From: Thermoplasmatota archaeon | GTDB lineage: Archaea; Thermoplasmatota; Thermoplasmata; Thermoplasmatales; Thermoplasmataceae | Reading direction: 5' to 3' | Assembly: GCA_023488885.1 (NCBI GenBank) | Contig: JAMDDH010000002.1 | Span: 1 to 64,000 of the forward strand | Length of the DNA stretch: 64,000 nt | In this document: positions 24,884-32,980 of the stretch, in pieces | Numbering within the stretch: the first letter of the stretch is position 1 | How the letters are laid out: every line of letters begins with the position of its first letter | Translations under genes and position numbers: made by a program | The notes under the pieces: model-generated | Seen by the model: the letters and a program-made list of their open reading frames with translations, nothing else | The model's database searches: none | What the model was told of the DNA's origin: nothing

Positions 24884-26014
24884 GTGCTTAAGACCCTTCA
24901 GATCAAGCTGCTTCCCAATGATGCACAGAGAGAAGCACTGATCGATACGTTCGTCCAGTTCAACGGAGCATGCAATTTCGTGTCCGGGATCGCCTTTGAG
25001 AGGAGGCTTTTCAATAAGGTATTTCTCCAGCGGATTGTCTATAGAGACATCAGGGAAAGATTTGGGCTTGCCTCCCAGCTTGCCGTCAGGGTCATTGCGA
25101 AGGTTGTTGAAACCTATAAGACTGACAAAACAGTCTTCCATGAATTCAGGGATTATGGATCCATTGTCTACGATCCACGAATCATGAGCTTCAAGGGTCT
25201 CGATCAAGTCAGCATCAACACCGTTCATGGCAGGATTCGCATACCCATTACCATCGGGAAATATGGTAAGATACCGTTCCAGAGAATAAGAGGGCAGTGC
25301 GATCTTATCCGGAAGAATAAGATATTCTATATCATGGTCGCCATTGATGTGCCAGACGAACCGGCAATCAAGCCGAAAGACATCATTGGCGTCGATATGG
25401 GCATCGAAAACATCGCAGTTGATTCCACTGGCAAATACTATTCCGGCGATGATATCAGGGAAGTAAGAGAACGAAATGCTGATCTCAGGGACAGGCTCCA
25501 ATATGTCGGAACCAAATCTGCAAAAAAACATTTGAAAAAACTCTCCGGAAAGGAAAGCAGATTTGCCAGAAACACCAACCACACCATATTGAAGGAGATC
25601 GTTCAGAAAGCCAGAGGCACCTCCTCCGCAATAGCCATTGAGGACCTAAGTGGCATCCGGAAGAGGACAACTGTCAGGAAAGGCAATCGATATATCCATA
25701 ACTCGTGGGCATTCTACCAGCTCAGGTTGTTCATCGAGTACAAAGCCAGGGAGGCTGGCATTCCCGTTATTGTGGTCGACCCACACAACACCAGCAGGGA
25801 GTGTCCGGAATGCCACACCATCGACAGAGGGAACAGACCTGAACGATCCAAATTTAAATGTATTTCCTGTGGACTTGAGGGAGAAGCGGATTTCATCGCT
25901 TCCCTCAATATCAGGAACAGGGCTGCTGTCAACCAGCCTATTGTGACGGGTGCTATTTTTGATCATTCGATCCTCCCAGTTGCAAGCTCCAAAGCTTTAG
26001 CGAGGAGTTGTTGA
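24884..26014 (+). CDS. tnpB: TnpB RNA-guided nuclease
   Basis: 376 residues, starting at a GTG about 25 bases after a TATA-like CTTAAATATC (24855-24864), so probably leaderless. An N-terminal wedge/REC region is followed by a split RuvC domain: Asp171 in GVDMGIENIAV, Glu253 in AIEDLSGI and Asp336 in GEADFIASLNI. The zinc ribbon Cys307/Cys310...Cys326/Cys329 (SRECPECHTI, FKCISCG) lies between the last two. All catalytic residues are present, so it may be active. TnpB cleaves DNA matching an omegaRNA guide next to a short motif, which helps the element persist. The stop codon lies within the element's right end. Confidence 0.93.
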   Translation: MLKTLQIKLLPNDAQREALIDTFVQFNGACNFVSGIAFERRLFNKVFLQRIVYRDIRERFGLASQLAVRVIAKVVETYKTDKTVFHEFRDYGSIVYDPRIMSFKGLDQVSINTVHGRIRIPITIGKYGKIPFQRIRGQCDLIRKNKIFYIMVAIDVPDEPAIKPKDIIGVDMGIENIAVDSTGKYYSGDDIREVRERNADLRDRLQYVGTKSAKKHLKKLSGKESRFARNTNHTILKEIVQKARGTSSAIAIEDLSGIRKRTTVRKGNRYIHNSWAFYQLRLFIEYKAREAGIPVIVVDPHNTSRECPECHTIDRGNRPERSKFKCISCGLEGEADFIASLNIRNRAAVNQPIVTGAIFDHSILPVASSKALARSC

Positions 26015-26015
26015 C
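25880..26015 (+). ncRNA. Predicted TnpB omegaRNA (right-end RNA), 5' end approximate
   Basis: TnpB omegaRNAs overlap the 3' end of tnpB and stop at the element's right end, with the guide read from the flank. The terminal hairpin CTCC...GGAG and the GTTGTTGAC tail are present. The guide would begin at 26016 (CTTGGGAAGATGAAAC). The 5' boundary is only a guess from typical lengths. Confidence 0.5.
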
Positions 26016-26647
26016 CTTGGGAAGATGAAACACATATCGTCTACTACATTGATGAGATTAAGATCATACTTTTTTGCGAAATCAATAGGTGCTTCAGTCC
26101 AGTCAAAGTTGTCAACGACAATAAGGAATTTCTTCCGGAGATTTGCATAAGCTGTCTCCAGCTCAAAGGTAACATGATCATACGTATGTTCCGAATCATG
26201 GAAGAACACGTCAAATGGCCCAAAATAGCTAAGCTTTCCATTCAGTGTCTTTTTGGTATCGCCAAGAACCAGGGTCCAGCGATCTTTTACATCTTCAGGC
26301 ACAAGGAACCCAACGGGACGATCCTCAGATTCACCATATTTTATTCCGAGATCGAAGCTGAAAAGCTTTCCTCGAAATGGCTTAGAAGCCTCCAGAATAG
26401 CTGTAGTTGTGCTCCCCGGCCCGACTCCAGTTTCCGCTATAAACGGTCCTCGCATCGTGTGCACTCCTGCATACAGCCACCCCAGTTCATTGTACGAAAC
26501 TTGCCAGTAGTTTGATTCTCCAAGCCTCTCGTGTACGTATTCAATTACTTTCTGAGCACTGTTGAAAGCGTTGTTCATTTCCTGCGGAGAGCATTCAAGA
26601 TACTCCAGCAGGGTTTCTTTTCCCGTCAAATCTGGTTTTATTATCAA
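25997..26647 (-). CDS. Class I SAM-dependent methyltransferase, last codons replaced by the TnpB element
   Basis: About 216 residues from a TTG at 26647 (another TTG is at 26662); the frame extends further upstream only as antisense to the LysE gene. SAM-binding region: FIAETGVGPGSTTTAILEA (glycine loop), then FSFDLGI (acidic strand 2), LVLGDTKKTL and DVFFHDSEHTYDHVTFELE, as in the Methyltransf_24-type families. The substrate is unknown. The final codons (STTPR, stop at 25997-25999) lie inside the TnpB right end. Removing the element gives ...CFIFPS followed by TGA, so only the tail was changed and the enzyme may remain active. Confidence 0.8.
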   Translation of the reverse strand: MIIKPDLTGKETLLEYLECSPQEMNNAFNSAQKVIEYVHERLGESNYWQVSYNELGWLYAGVHTMRGPFIAETGVGPGSTTTAILEASKPFRGKLFSFDLGIKYGESEDRPVGFLVPEDVKDRWTLVLGDTKKTLNGKLSYFGPFDVFFHDSEHTYDHVTFELETAYANLRKKFLIVVDNFDWTEAPIDFAKKYDLNLINVVDDMCFIFPRSTTPR

Positions 26648-26729
26648 CCTGACACCTGTCAAATGAATTGCGGCAAATACATTAACTTTAATCCATGATT
26701 CTGATAACTGGACACCTGAGGGACTCACT

Positions 26730-27320
26730 TTGAATTTTTTTCTCGTTGCTTTTCTGGGTATTCTTCTGGGTATCTCTCTTGCAGGGCCTCCCGGTCCGGT
26801 TACCGCTATAATGGTTGAACGCTCCACGAAATCAGTTTTGAGGGGTATTTCTGTGGGACTTGGTGCAATGACAGCCGATTTCATACTCATGGTCGCCATT
26901 CTCCTTTTCGGAACCGCTTTAGATATTTCACGTTTCAACTATTATATATATGCCCTCGGTGCAGTGTTCTTTATCTATCTTGCTTATGGTATAGCAACCA
27001 GTAAGCCTCAGGAATCATACGCAGAAATCAGGTCGTCAGGTTACATTGCAGGCCTCTCCATCGGGTTGATCAACCCATTGCAGGTAGGGTGGTGGCTGAC
27101 GGCAGGCTTGAGTGTATTCCAGATGTTCGGCATAACTCCGTTGATTTTCCTTTTTGTGGGCATAATAATCTGGGTAGTTTTTCTCACTGTAATGGTTTAT
27201 GCTGCGTCCGCAAGGTATGGAGATAAGGTTCGGCTGGGTGTAAAAATATTCAGCGTTGCTTCGCTTTCATTTTTTGGAATACTCTTTCTGTATCTATCGC
27301 TGATCGGAATCCTTCATTAA
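26730..27320 (+). CDS. LysE/RhtB-family amino acid exporter
   Basis: 196 residues from a TTG, with six membrane helices. The family signature SLAGPPGPVTAIMVE lies in helix 1, RGISVGLGAMTADF follows in the second conserved block, and GLINPLQVGWWLTAG carries the mid-protein NP motif. These exporters expel amino acids such as lysine, homoserine or threonine using the proton gradient. Substrate unknown. It is divergent from the methyltransferase. Confidence 0.85.
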   Translation: MNFFLVAFLGILLGISLAGPPGPVTAIMVERSTKSVLRGISVGLGAMTADFILMVAILLFGTALDISRFNYYIYALGAVFFIYLAYGIATSKPQESYAEIRSSGYIAGLSIGLINPLQVGWWLTAGLSVFQMFGITPLIFLFVGIIIWVVFLTVMVYAASARYGDKVRLGVKIFSVASLSFFGILFLYLSLIGILH

Positions 27321-27334
27321 AAATGTGGGTAAAA

Positions 27335-28261
27335 TCAATAAATGATTTTATCCTCAAAGGTTTTGTACGGGTCTATTGGAGTATAACCATCGCTTCCAGA
27401 TATTAGTTGAGTTGCCGGAGGGTTACTCAGGTATCCGGGCACGTATTCGTTAAGTCTCTTAGTAAAGCTTGGTATTGTCCTGTTATCGTAGAATATTCCT
27501 GTAGGAATCCTGTCTCCCCATTCCAGACCCCTTTCATATGCTTTCTGGAATTTCTCAGTTGCCTGGTTCTCATTTCCTGAATTTATTACCGGGTCCCACG
27601 ATTTATCATCCTCAAGCTTGTATACTCTCTGTTTGTACCATTCCATTGTATTTATGTTGTTGTAGGTCGGACAAGGCTGCAGAACATCGACGAGAGATGA
27701 CCCTTCATGCAGTATTGCAGTTTTCAGGATCTCTTTCAGCTGCTTCATATCGAATGAAAAGCCACGGGCAACAAACGAATAACCTGAAGAAAGTGCAAGA
27801 GTAATCGGGTTTACCTTGCCAAATATATTTGCCCTGGTCAGACCCTTGGTCTTTTCGCCAAGTTCCATTGTGGGGGCAGCCTGACCCTTAGTGAGACCAT
27901 AAACCTCATTATCATAGAGAATAAGCGTTAATCCGGTATTTCTTCTCCCCTCCGCGACAAAATGTCCTGCACCTATTCCTAGCATGTCTCCGTCTCCGCT
28001 AGGGATGATTACCTTCAACTTCGGGTTGGAAAGCTTGACACCTGTTGCAAATGGGATAGATCTTCCATGAAGTGTGTGCACTCCACCTATGTTGAGATAA
28101 TGTGGTGTCTTGCCGGAACATCCTATTCCAGATACGGCCACTACATCCGTGGGCCCCAGATTCAGTTCAGACAGTGCCTGGGTGATGGAAGTCAGAATAC
28201 CAAAATCACCACATCCAGGGCACCAGTCAACAGCGATATTGCTTTTGAAATTATGTACCAT
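27335..28261 (-). CDS. 2-oxoacid:ferredoxin oxidoreductase, beta subunit
   Basis: 308 residues. Thiamine pyrophosphate site: [15 protein letters not shown]...[11 protein letters not shown], the GDG...N motif. WCPGCGDFG at the N-terminus, [13 protein letters not shown] and [10 protein letters not shown] supply the cysteines of the [4Fe-4S] cluster and its surroundings. With the fused gamma-alpha subunit upstream it forms the two-subunit enzyme known from Sulfolobus and Thermoplasma, which oxidises pyruvate and 2-oxoglutarate to acyl-CoA and reduces ferredoxin. It overlaps the alpha gene by 11 bases. Confidence 0.94.
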   Translation of the reverse strand: MVHNFKSNIAVDWCPGCGDFGILTSITQALSELNLGPTDVVAVSGIGCSGKTPHYLNIGGVHTLHGRSIPFATGVKLSNPKLKVIIPSGDGDMLGIGAGHFVAEGRRNTGLTLILYDNEVYGLTKGQAAPTMELGEKTKGLTRANIFGKVNPITLALSSGYSFVARGFSFDMKQLKEILKTAILHEGSSLVDVLQPCPTYNNINTMEWYKQRVYKLEDDKSWDPVINSGNENQATEKFQKAYERGLEWGDRIPTGIFYDNRTIPSFTKRLNEYVPGYLSNPPATQLISGSDGYTPIDPYKTFEDKIIY

Positions 28262-30146
28262 TTTCTAGCACCTCTATAACAGTCTTTGTTTTGTCAGACA
28301 TTATTTGTTTGGCGGCTTTCAGGAGTTCATCCTCGGTCATGTGCCTGCCGTTGTATTTCAGTATTGCTTTTTCAATTTCTATTCCGGTATTCAGTTTAAT
28401 CACTCTAGCAGCCTGGGCGAGTATGTTGCTTTCCACGTCAACCACAAGTTTTGCATTGCTCAGTACACTTTTTACAAACTCTGAAGGGAACGGTTCGAAC
28501 ATTCTCAGGTAAAGCAGATTTGCTTTTACTCCCTCCTCTCTGAGATCTTCTATAACGTCAAGAAGAGGTCCTTTCTGGCTTCCCCATGTCACAAATGTGA
28601 TATCTGCATTTTTCTCACCGTAGAGAATAGCCATATCACTCTGCGGTATCTCTGCAAGGGCGGTTTCCAGCTTCTTGAATCTTTTCCTCATCTGTCTGTC
28701 CCTGATTTCCGGGTCTTCAGTAACATGGCCAACTTCATCGTGTTCATCCCCGGTCATCCAGAATATGTCCTGACCGAGAAATCCTATCTCGGAGATACCG
28801 TTTTCCGTGTCAAGGCTATACCTCTTGAAGTCAAATCTGGTCTCAGACCTGAGCGTCTGAGGTACCTGAACTCTCTTCACATCAATGTCCGGCACAAAGT
28901 CAGAGGTGTTAGCGAGATTCTTGTCGATCAGGTGAATAACAGGAAGCTGGTACCTGTGAGCATAATTCAATGCTTTCATTGCGTCGTATAAGCATTCTTC
29001 AACATCTCCTGAAGAGATCACAATTCTCGGAAACTCACCGTGTCCTGTATTCAGTGCGAACAGTAAGTCAGACTGCCCGTTTCTTGTTGGCAATCCAGTA
29101 CTTGGACCTCCTCTCTGATACAACGTAATAACGATAGGAACTTCATCCATTCCAGCAAAGGATATGCCCTCAGCCATGAGTGAAAAACCGGGTCCGCTGG
29201 TCGCTGTAGATGAACGTGATCCTGTAAGTGCTGCTCCCATTGCCATTGTAATAGCGGAGATTTCGTCCTCGGTTTGAACAACTACGACTCCACCCTCCTT
29301 CAGTCTCTTCATTTCCTTATCTATTAACTGAAGGTGCTCATGTTCTTCCATTATGGAACTCTCGTCGCTAGCAGGTGTTATTGGGTAATATGTCTGGAAC
29401 CTCAGTCCACCCATTATCTTTCCGATGGCTGAACCGTCATTACCTGTCATAAGGAATCTCTTCTTCTTTGGAAGAACTTTCAGTGGTGTTCCGGCAATGT
29501 TATTGCTGGAAGCAAATTTGTAGGCTGCTTCAACGACTTTAACGTTTTCCTCAACAACTTTCTGCTTGTTTGAAAAAACCTGTTTTATCGCTTCATCAGC
29601 AAATTTCCTGTCCAGTCCTGCAATGGATAACGTTACGGCGGAACCAAGCGTATTAAAATAACGTGCGGCAGGGCCATCATCTATGGCACCAGTCACGACA
29701 TCGCTGAACGGGATAGCTATTGGTATCCCGCCTCTCTTCTTCATATACTCAAGGGCTCCATTGACGTTGTTAGGAAGTTTTTCGGAATCAAGTTTTTCCT
29801 TAATTCTTATGGAGGTGTCTCTCATTATTAACCTGGCCTGAGCCAGATCAGAGGTCTCAAAAGATTTGTCGTAAATTATTTTTGTGCCGGGACCAACATC
29901 TTCAAGATGTTCAAAAATTGTGTCCGGATCGAGTGCAACAAGGATATCAACGGGATACTTGAGGGATCGAGGCCTTTCTTCTTTCACCCTAAGGTGATTG
30001 TAGCTATGCCTTCCTTTTATGTTTGAATGGTACTCTCTCACACCAAAGACGTTATATCCAGCTTCTGCAAATGCCCGATTTATCATGTTGGAAGAGGTAT
30101 CGATACCCCCTCCCTGCGGGCCGCCGATAGTCAAGCTTATGTCCAT
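28251..30146 (-). CDS. 2-oxoacid:ferredoxin oxidoreductase, fused gamma-alpha subunit
   Basis: 631 residues. The N-terminal gamma domain ([20 protein letters not shown]) is joined to the alpha domain, which carries the [10 protein letters not shown] motif that defines two-subunit OFORs and contacts CoA and substrate. Other landmarks are [34 protein letters not shown], cited by its end [12 protein letters not shown], and a C-terminal DVESN segment. A TATA-like ATATTTTAATTGG lies about 35 bases upstream (30176-30187). It transcribes into the beta gene. Substrate range is broad in characterised homologues. Confidence 0.94.
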   Translation of the reverse strand: MDISLTIGGPQGGGIDTSSNMINRAFAEAGYNVFGVREYHSNIKGRHSYNHLRVKEERPRSLKYPVDILVALDPDTIFEHLEDVGPGTKIIYDKSFETSDLAQARLIMRDTSIRIKEKLDSEKLPNNVNGALEYMKKRGGIPIAIPFSDVVTGAIDDGPAARYFNTLGSAVTLSIAGLDRKFADEAIKQVFSNKQKVVEENVKVVEAAYKFASSNNIAGTPLKVLPKKKRFLMTGNDGSAIGKIMGGLRFQTYYPITPASDESSIMEEHEHLQLIDKEMKRLKEGGVVVVQTEDEISAITMAMGAALTGSRSSTATSGPGFSLMAEGISFAGMDEVPIVITLYQRGGPSTGLPTRNGQSDLLFALNTGHGEFPRIVISSGDVEECLYDAMKALNYAHRYQLPVIHLIDKNLANTSDFVPDIDVKRVQVPQTLRSETRFDFKRYSLDTENGISEIGFLGQDIFWMTGDEHDEVGHVTEDPEIRDRQMRKRFKKLETALAEIPQSDMAILYGEKNADITFVTWGSQKGPLLDVIEDLREEGVKANLLYLRMFEPFPSEFVKSVLSNAKLVVDVESNILAQAARVIKLNTGIEIEKAILKYNGRHMTEDELLKAAKQIMSDKTKTVIEVLENGT

Positions 30147-30252
30147 ATGGTTATCCGCTACGGATTGTATTCCAATTAAAATATTTTGTTAGAAGATGCA
30201 AGCGAAATTCTCATGTTGTAGTAATTACTCATTTGCTATTGACAGCTGTCAA

Positions 30253-31020
30253 CTATTCCGTCATTCTGACGGTTTTGAGTACATTTCTTGATGCAACAAT
30301 AAACATGAGGGGTGCGACAACCTCAAGAAAATTTGCACCAATAGAAGACCCTATTATTCCAATAATTATGCCAACTATGATTGCATATTTAATCAGATGT
30401 TCATTCAATCCTTTGGAAATTCTCAAAAGGCCAATAAGCAGCCCAACAAGTCCCAAAATAATGAACAATATCCCTATTGCTCCAAGGATCAGGCCAGGAA
30501 GGAACTGATACAGCAGGCTTATGGCAGAAGCAGATCCTGGCGGGTAGGTGGTAAATTTCTGTAAATTGGACAGAGACGGATAAAAAAACAGGAATACACC
30601 AAGCAGAATCAGGTCTCCCAGCCCAAGCAATATGATTAAAATGGCAGGAGTATGCAATTTCCTGAATCTGGTCGAAACTGCAAGCATACCTCTTGCAAGC
30701 CATAAAGATGCAATAGATGCAGGAATTAATTCCCAAGTGGAGATAATGTAAAACATCTCCGTAGGAATCACCCCATATGTGTAAACGTATACTGAATTTA
30801 GAACAGAAGCAGATAATGAAATTATAAAAATAATCGACGAGATTAACAAAGCCCTCGCCAATATCACTTTCTCAACGACTGGCTCCTGTTCGATCTTTTC
30901 ATACGAAACCGGTGCAGGTTCTCTGAACTCAACCTGGTGATGACAAGAAGGGCAGTAGAACTCGTCTTTAGCGACCTGGTAACCGCAATTAGGGCAGTTG
31001 AAATAGTTATTTCTTTCCAA
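30253..31020 (-). CDS. Membrane protein with N-terminal zinc ribbon
   Basis: 255 residues from a TTG. The N-terminal zinc ribbon FNCPNCGYQVAKDEFYCPSC is followed by four to five membrane helices, two of them rich in Ile/Gly (LVGLLIGLLRIS, YAIIVGIIIGIIG). Many archaeal genomes have such zinc-ribbon membrane proteins without known roles. It lies between the OFOR operon and a divergent small gene. Function unknown. Confidence 0.65.
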   Translation of the reverse strand: MERNNYFNCPNCGYQVAKDEFYCPSCHHQVEFREPAPVSYEKIEQEPVVEKVILARALLISSIIFIISLSASVLNSVYVYTYGVIPTEMFYIISTWELIPASIASLWLARGMLAVSTRFRKLHTPAILIILLGLGDLILLGVFLFFYPSLSNLQKFTTYPPGSASAISLLYQFLPGLILGAIGILFIILGLVGLLIGLLRISKGLNEHLIKYAIIVGIIIGIIGSSIGANFLEVVAPLMFIVASRNVLKTVRMTE

Positions 31021-31112
31021 GACCTATCTCTCGCAAACTTTCAAAGCAATAACTGTATTTTATGCTTTGCAGTCTTGAAAGAAGTTTTTTAACCATTTCG
31101 CTCTGACCGGTT

Positions 31113-31406
31113 ATGTACGCAATATATCTCCTTAAGAAGAGTGACAGGGTAATTGTCGACAACTTATTGTCTGACGATCTTCTCGGGAGGCAGACTATAA
31201 CACAGAAAGACGGTAGCAATTTCTCTGTCGGAGATGAAAACCTCATAATTCTGTATGAGGGTTCAGAAGAGGGAAACGCCAAAATTAAGCAACTCTTCTC
31301 AGAGAAAATGAAAGCATTGGATTCCAAGGCCTCCAAGGAAATTTATGATAAGATCAAGGAAGAGGACGCACGCGCAGAAGGCGGACTGGGTTTCCTATTC
31401 GGATAG
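31113..31406 (+). CDS. Small acidic protein, unknown function
   Basis: 97 residues. It starts MYAIYLLKKSDRVIVDNLLS with a beta-alpha pattern, has a central strand ENLIILYEG and ends in a Lys/Glu-rich helix with a Gly-rich tail (AEGGLGFLFG). No family is recognised. It lies 6-15 bases upstream of the UPF0200 kinase-like gene on the same strand, so the two form an operon. Confidence 0.65.
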   Translation: MYAIYLLKKSDRVIVDNLLSDDLLGRQTITQKDGSNFSVGDENLIILYEGSEEGNAKIKQLFSEKMKALDSKASKEIYDKIKEEDARAEGGLGFLFG

Positions 31407-31421
31407 TTTGAAGTGTTTCGT

Positions 31422-31958
31422 ATGATAGTTGTCACCGGAATGCCGGGTGCAGGTAAAGACGAATTCGTACAGATCGCCAAGTCATTTGGAATGAAAGACG
31501 TCCACATGGGAGATACCGTGAAAACTTATGCCAAAAGAACCGGAGTGAATATGACAGACAGGGATATAGGAAGCTTTGCCACTGTCGAAAGGAAGAACTT
31601 TGGCATGGATATCTGGGCAAAAAGAACGGGAGAATCAATCAGCGATCCTGACAGAACAATAGTCGACGGTTTAAGGAATACAGAAGAACTTGAATATTTC
31701 AGGAACAACTTCAACAACGTAAAGGTGGTGGCAATTTATGCCAACAAGCACGATCGACTGGACAGAATAATGCATAGAAATCGTATAGATGACGTGAAAT
31801 CTGAAAACGAGCTTGACATGAGGGATGGAAGGGAACTCTCATGGGGAATAGGTAAAACCATATCCCTGGCTGACTACATGATAATTAACGATGGAACGCT
31901 TGAAGAATTCAAGGCAAAATCAAGGGACTTTATGGAAAAAATTATGTCTATTCAATAA
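31422..31958 (+). CDS. UPF0200-type P-loop NTPase/kinase-like protein
   Basis: 178 residues from the ATG at 31422; a GTG at 31413 adds three residues. Walker A is VTGMPGAGKDEF. A DR.IVDGLRN..E segment and an Arg-rich lid (RLDRIMHRNRID) resemble nucleotide kinases. It ends with ADYMIINDGTLEEFK, typical of the archaeal UPF0200 proteins. These look like adenylate- or dephospho-CoA-kinase relatives of unknown substrate. It is in an operon with the small acidic gene. Confidence 0.8.
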   Translation: MIVVTGMPGAGKDEFVQIAKSFGMKDVHMGDTVKTYAKRTGVNMTDRDIGSFATVERKNFGMDIWAKRTGESISDPDRTIVDGLRNTEELEYFRNNFNNVKVVAIYANKHDRLDRIMHRNRIDDVKSENELDMRDGRELSWGIGKTISLADYMIINDGTLEEFKAKSRDFMEKIMSIQ

Positions 31959-31977
31959 GGTTTTCAAAAACCTTTTT
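31957..31977. terminator. Inverted repeat with T-run between converging genes
   Basis: AAGGTTTT and AAAACCTT flank one to two bases, followed by TTTTT on the plus strand. It overlaps the stop of the kinase-like gene and the last codons of purQ, so it could end transcription from the left. Short and A/T-rich, so only moderately convincing. Confidence 0.4.
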
Positions 31978-32725
31978 CAATAATATAATCTCTTATTGAC
32001 CTAAAGAACAGCTCCCCTATTGCTTCACGGCCTCTGGATAACTTATCGACATTCCTATAATTATAAAACAGTCTTTCCGGGTGCGGCATCAATCCTATGA
32101 CATTTCCTGCTTTGTTCGAAATAGCTGCTATGGAATAGTCTGATCCGTTAGGATTCCATGGATAACTGTCAAAATTGCCCTCGTCATCGCAGTATCTGAA
32201 GAGGATCTGGTCGTTGCTCAAGAGGCGTTCAAGATTCTCATCCTTGTTCTGTATCTGTACCTTACCTTCAGAGTGGGCAACCGGAATGAGATACCTCCTG
32301 CCTTGTTCAAGATATTTTGCGAAAATCGGATTTCTTGAAGTTAAACGGATATAGGTATATCTGCATTCATACCTGTTCGAGGTGTTCTGCCCTAAAACAA
32401 TTTCGCGCTGGTTCGTCAGGTTCCATCCAGGAAGGAAACCGAGTTCCGACAGAACCTGAAAACCATTGCAAATTCCAACGATGGGTTTCCCTGAATCCAC
32501 AAAATTCTTCAGGTCATCATACGAAGAATGTCCAATCCTGCTTGCGAAGATGACTCCAGCCCTGATGTAATCTCCGGCAGAGAAACCACCGGGAAGAAAT
32601 ATTGCCGAAAAGTCCTCAAGTGAATTGTGTCCCTTCTTCAGTTCGTTAATATGCACATATTGAGGTTCAAGGCCAACTCTGAGGAAAGACTGGAATGCCT
32701 CGTACTCATTGTTGGTACCCTCCAT
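31964..32725 (-). CDS. purQ: Phosphoribosylformylglycinamidine synthase glutaminase subunit (PurQ)
   Basis: 253 residues from the first in-frame ATG. It is a class I glutamine amidotransferase: the nucleophile Cys lies in GICNGFQVLSELG, the catalytic pair in GLMPHPERLFY, and the oxyanion region in LPGGFSAGDYIRAG. It supplies ammonia to PurL in purine synthesis. The family's first beta strand (V-A-I-I-R before MEGTNNE) is encoded upstream of the ATG, in frame right after the L40e stop, yet that stretch has no standard start codon. Either an unusual start is used or there is a small frameshift between rpl40e and purQ. Confidence 0.9.
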   Translation of the reverse strand: MEGTNNEYEAFQSFLRVGLEPQYVHINELKKGHNSLEDFSAIFLPGGFSAGDYIRAGVIFASRIGHSSYDDLKNFVDSGKPIVGICNGFQVLSELGFLPGWNLTNQREIVLGQNTSNRYECRYTYIRLTSRNPIFAKYLEQGRRYLIPVAHSEGKVQIQNKDENLERLLSNDQILFRYCDDEGNFDSYPWNPNGSDYSIAAISNKAGNVIGLMPHPERLFYNYRNVDKLSRGREAIGELFFRSIRDYIIEKGF

Positions 32726-32764
32726 TCGAATAATTGCAACCCTGCCAGCACCGTTGCTATCCGT

Positions 32765-32914
32765 TTACTGTCCGCCTCTTCTCTCCTTAGCTTTCATTCT
32801 CAAGCCAGTATAGCCACATTTCCGGCATGTTAAAGCCTTGGGTGAGTTTCTGGCATCGCATCTCATGCAAATTTTTTTGTTAAGTCTTCTTTCTACAGCT
32901 TCTGGAAATGCCAT
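32765..32914 (-). CDS. rpl40e: Ribosomal protein L40e
   Basis: 49 residues, too short for most ORF filters. The product begins [20 protein letters not shown] and contains the C4 zinc knuckle CMRCDARN...[10 protein letters not shown] with the basic tail KAKERRGGQ, colinear with archaeal L40e. It is the first gene ahead of purQ on the minus strand; the two are separated by only 39 bases, all of which stay in the purQ frame. Confidence 0.95.
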   Translation of the reverse strand: MAFPEAVERRLNKKICMRCDARNSPKALTCRKCGYTGLRMKAKERRGGQ

Positions 32915-32980
32915 TGTAAATCTACCATTTTCCTGATTCAGGAATACTTCGTCGTATTGAACTTGACTATAATAATGTAA

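Larger units (their letters stand above)
24801..26015 (+). mobile_element. IS200/IS605-group TnpB-only element (IS1341 type)
   Basis: The boundaries are inferred from structure. At the left a TTCAA (24796-24800) precedes CGACCATCCCCC and a hairpin CTCC-GA-CCT/AGG-GA-GGAG (24820-24839). At the right a stem CTCC...GCTTTAGC...GGAG (25987-26007) is followed by AGTTGTTGAC ending at 26015, the usual form of a TnpB right end. Joining the flanks restores a short, natural stop for the minus-strand methyltransferase gene (CCA AGT TGA). There is no TnpA gene, so it would move only in trans. There is no target duplication, as expected for this group. Confidence 0.8.

Noticed and set aside
24797-25582. 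A 261-codon open frame on the minus strand opposite tnpB
   Set aside because: It is fully antisense to a well-supported TnpB with all catalytic residues, and its product resembles no family.
26648-26938. The 5' extension of the methyltransferase frame
   Set aside because: It is antisense to the LysE-family gene and its translation is basic, low-complexity and unlike a methyltransferase N-terminus.
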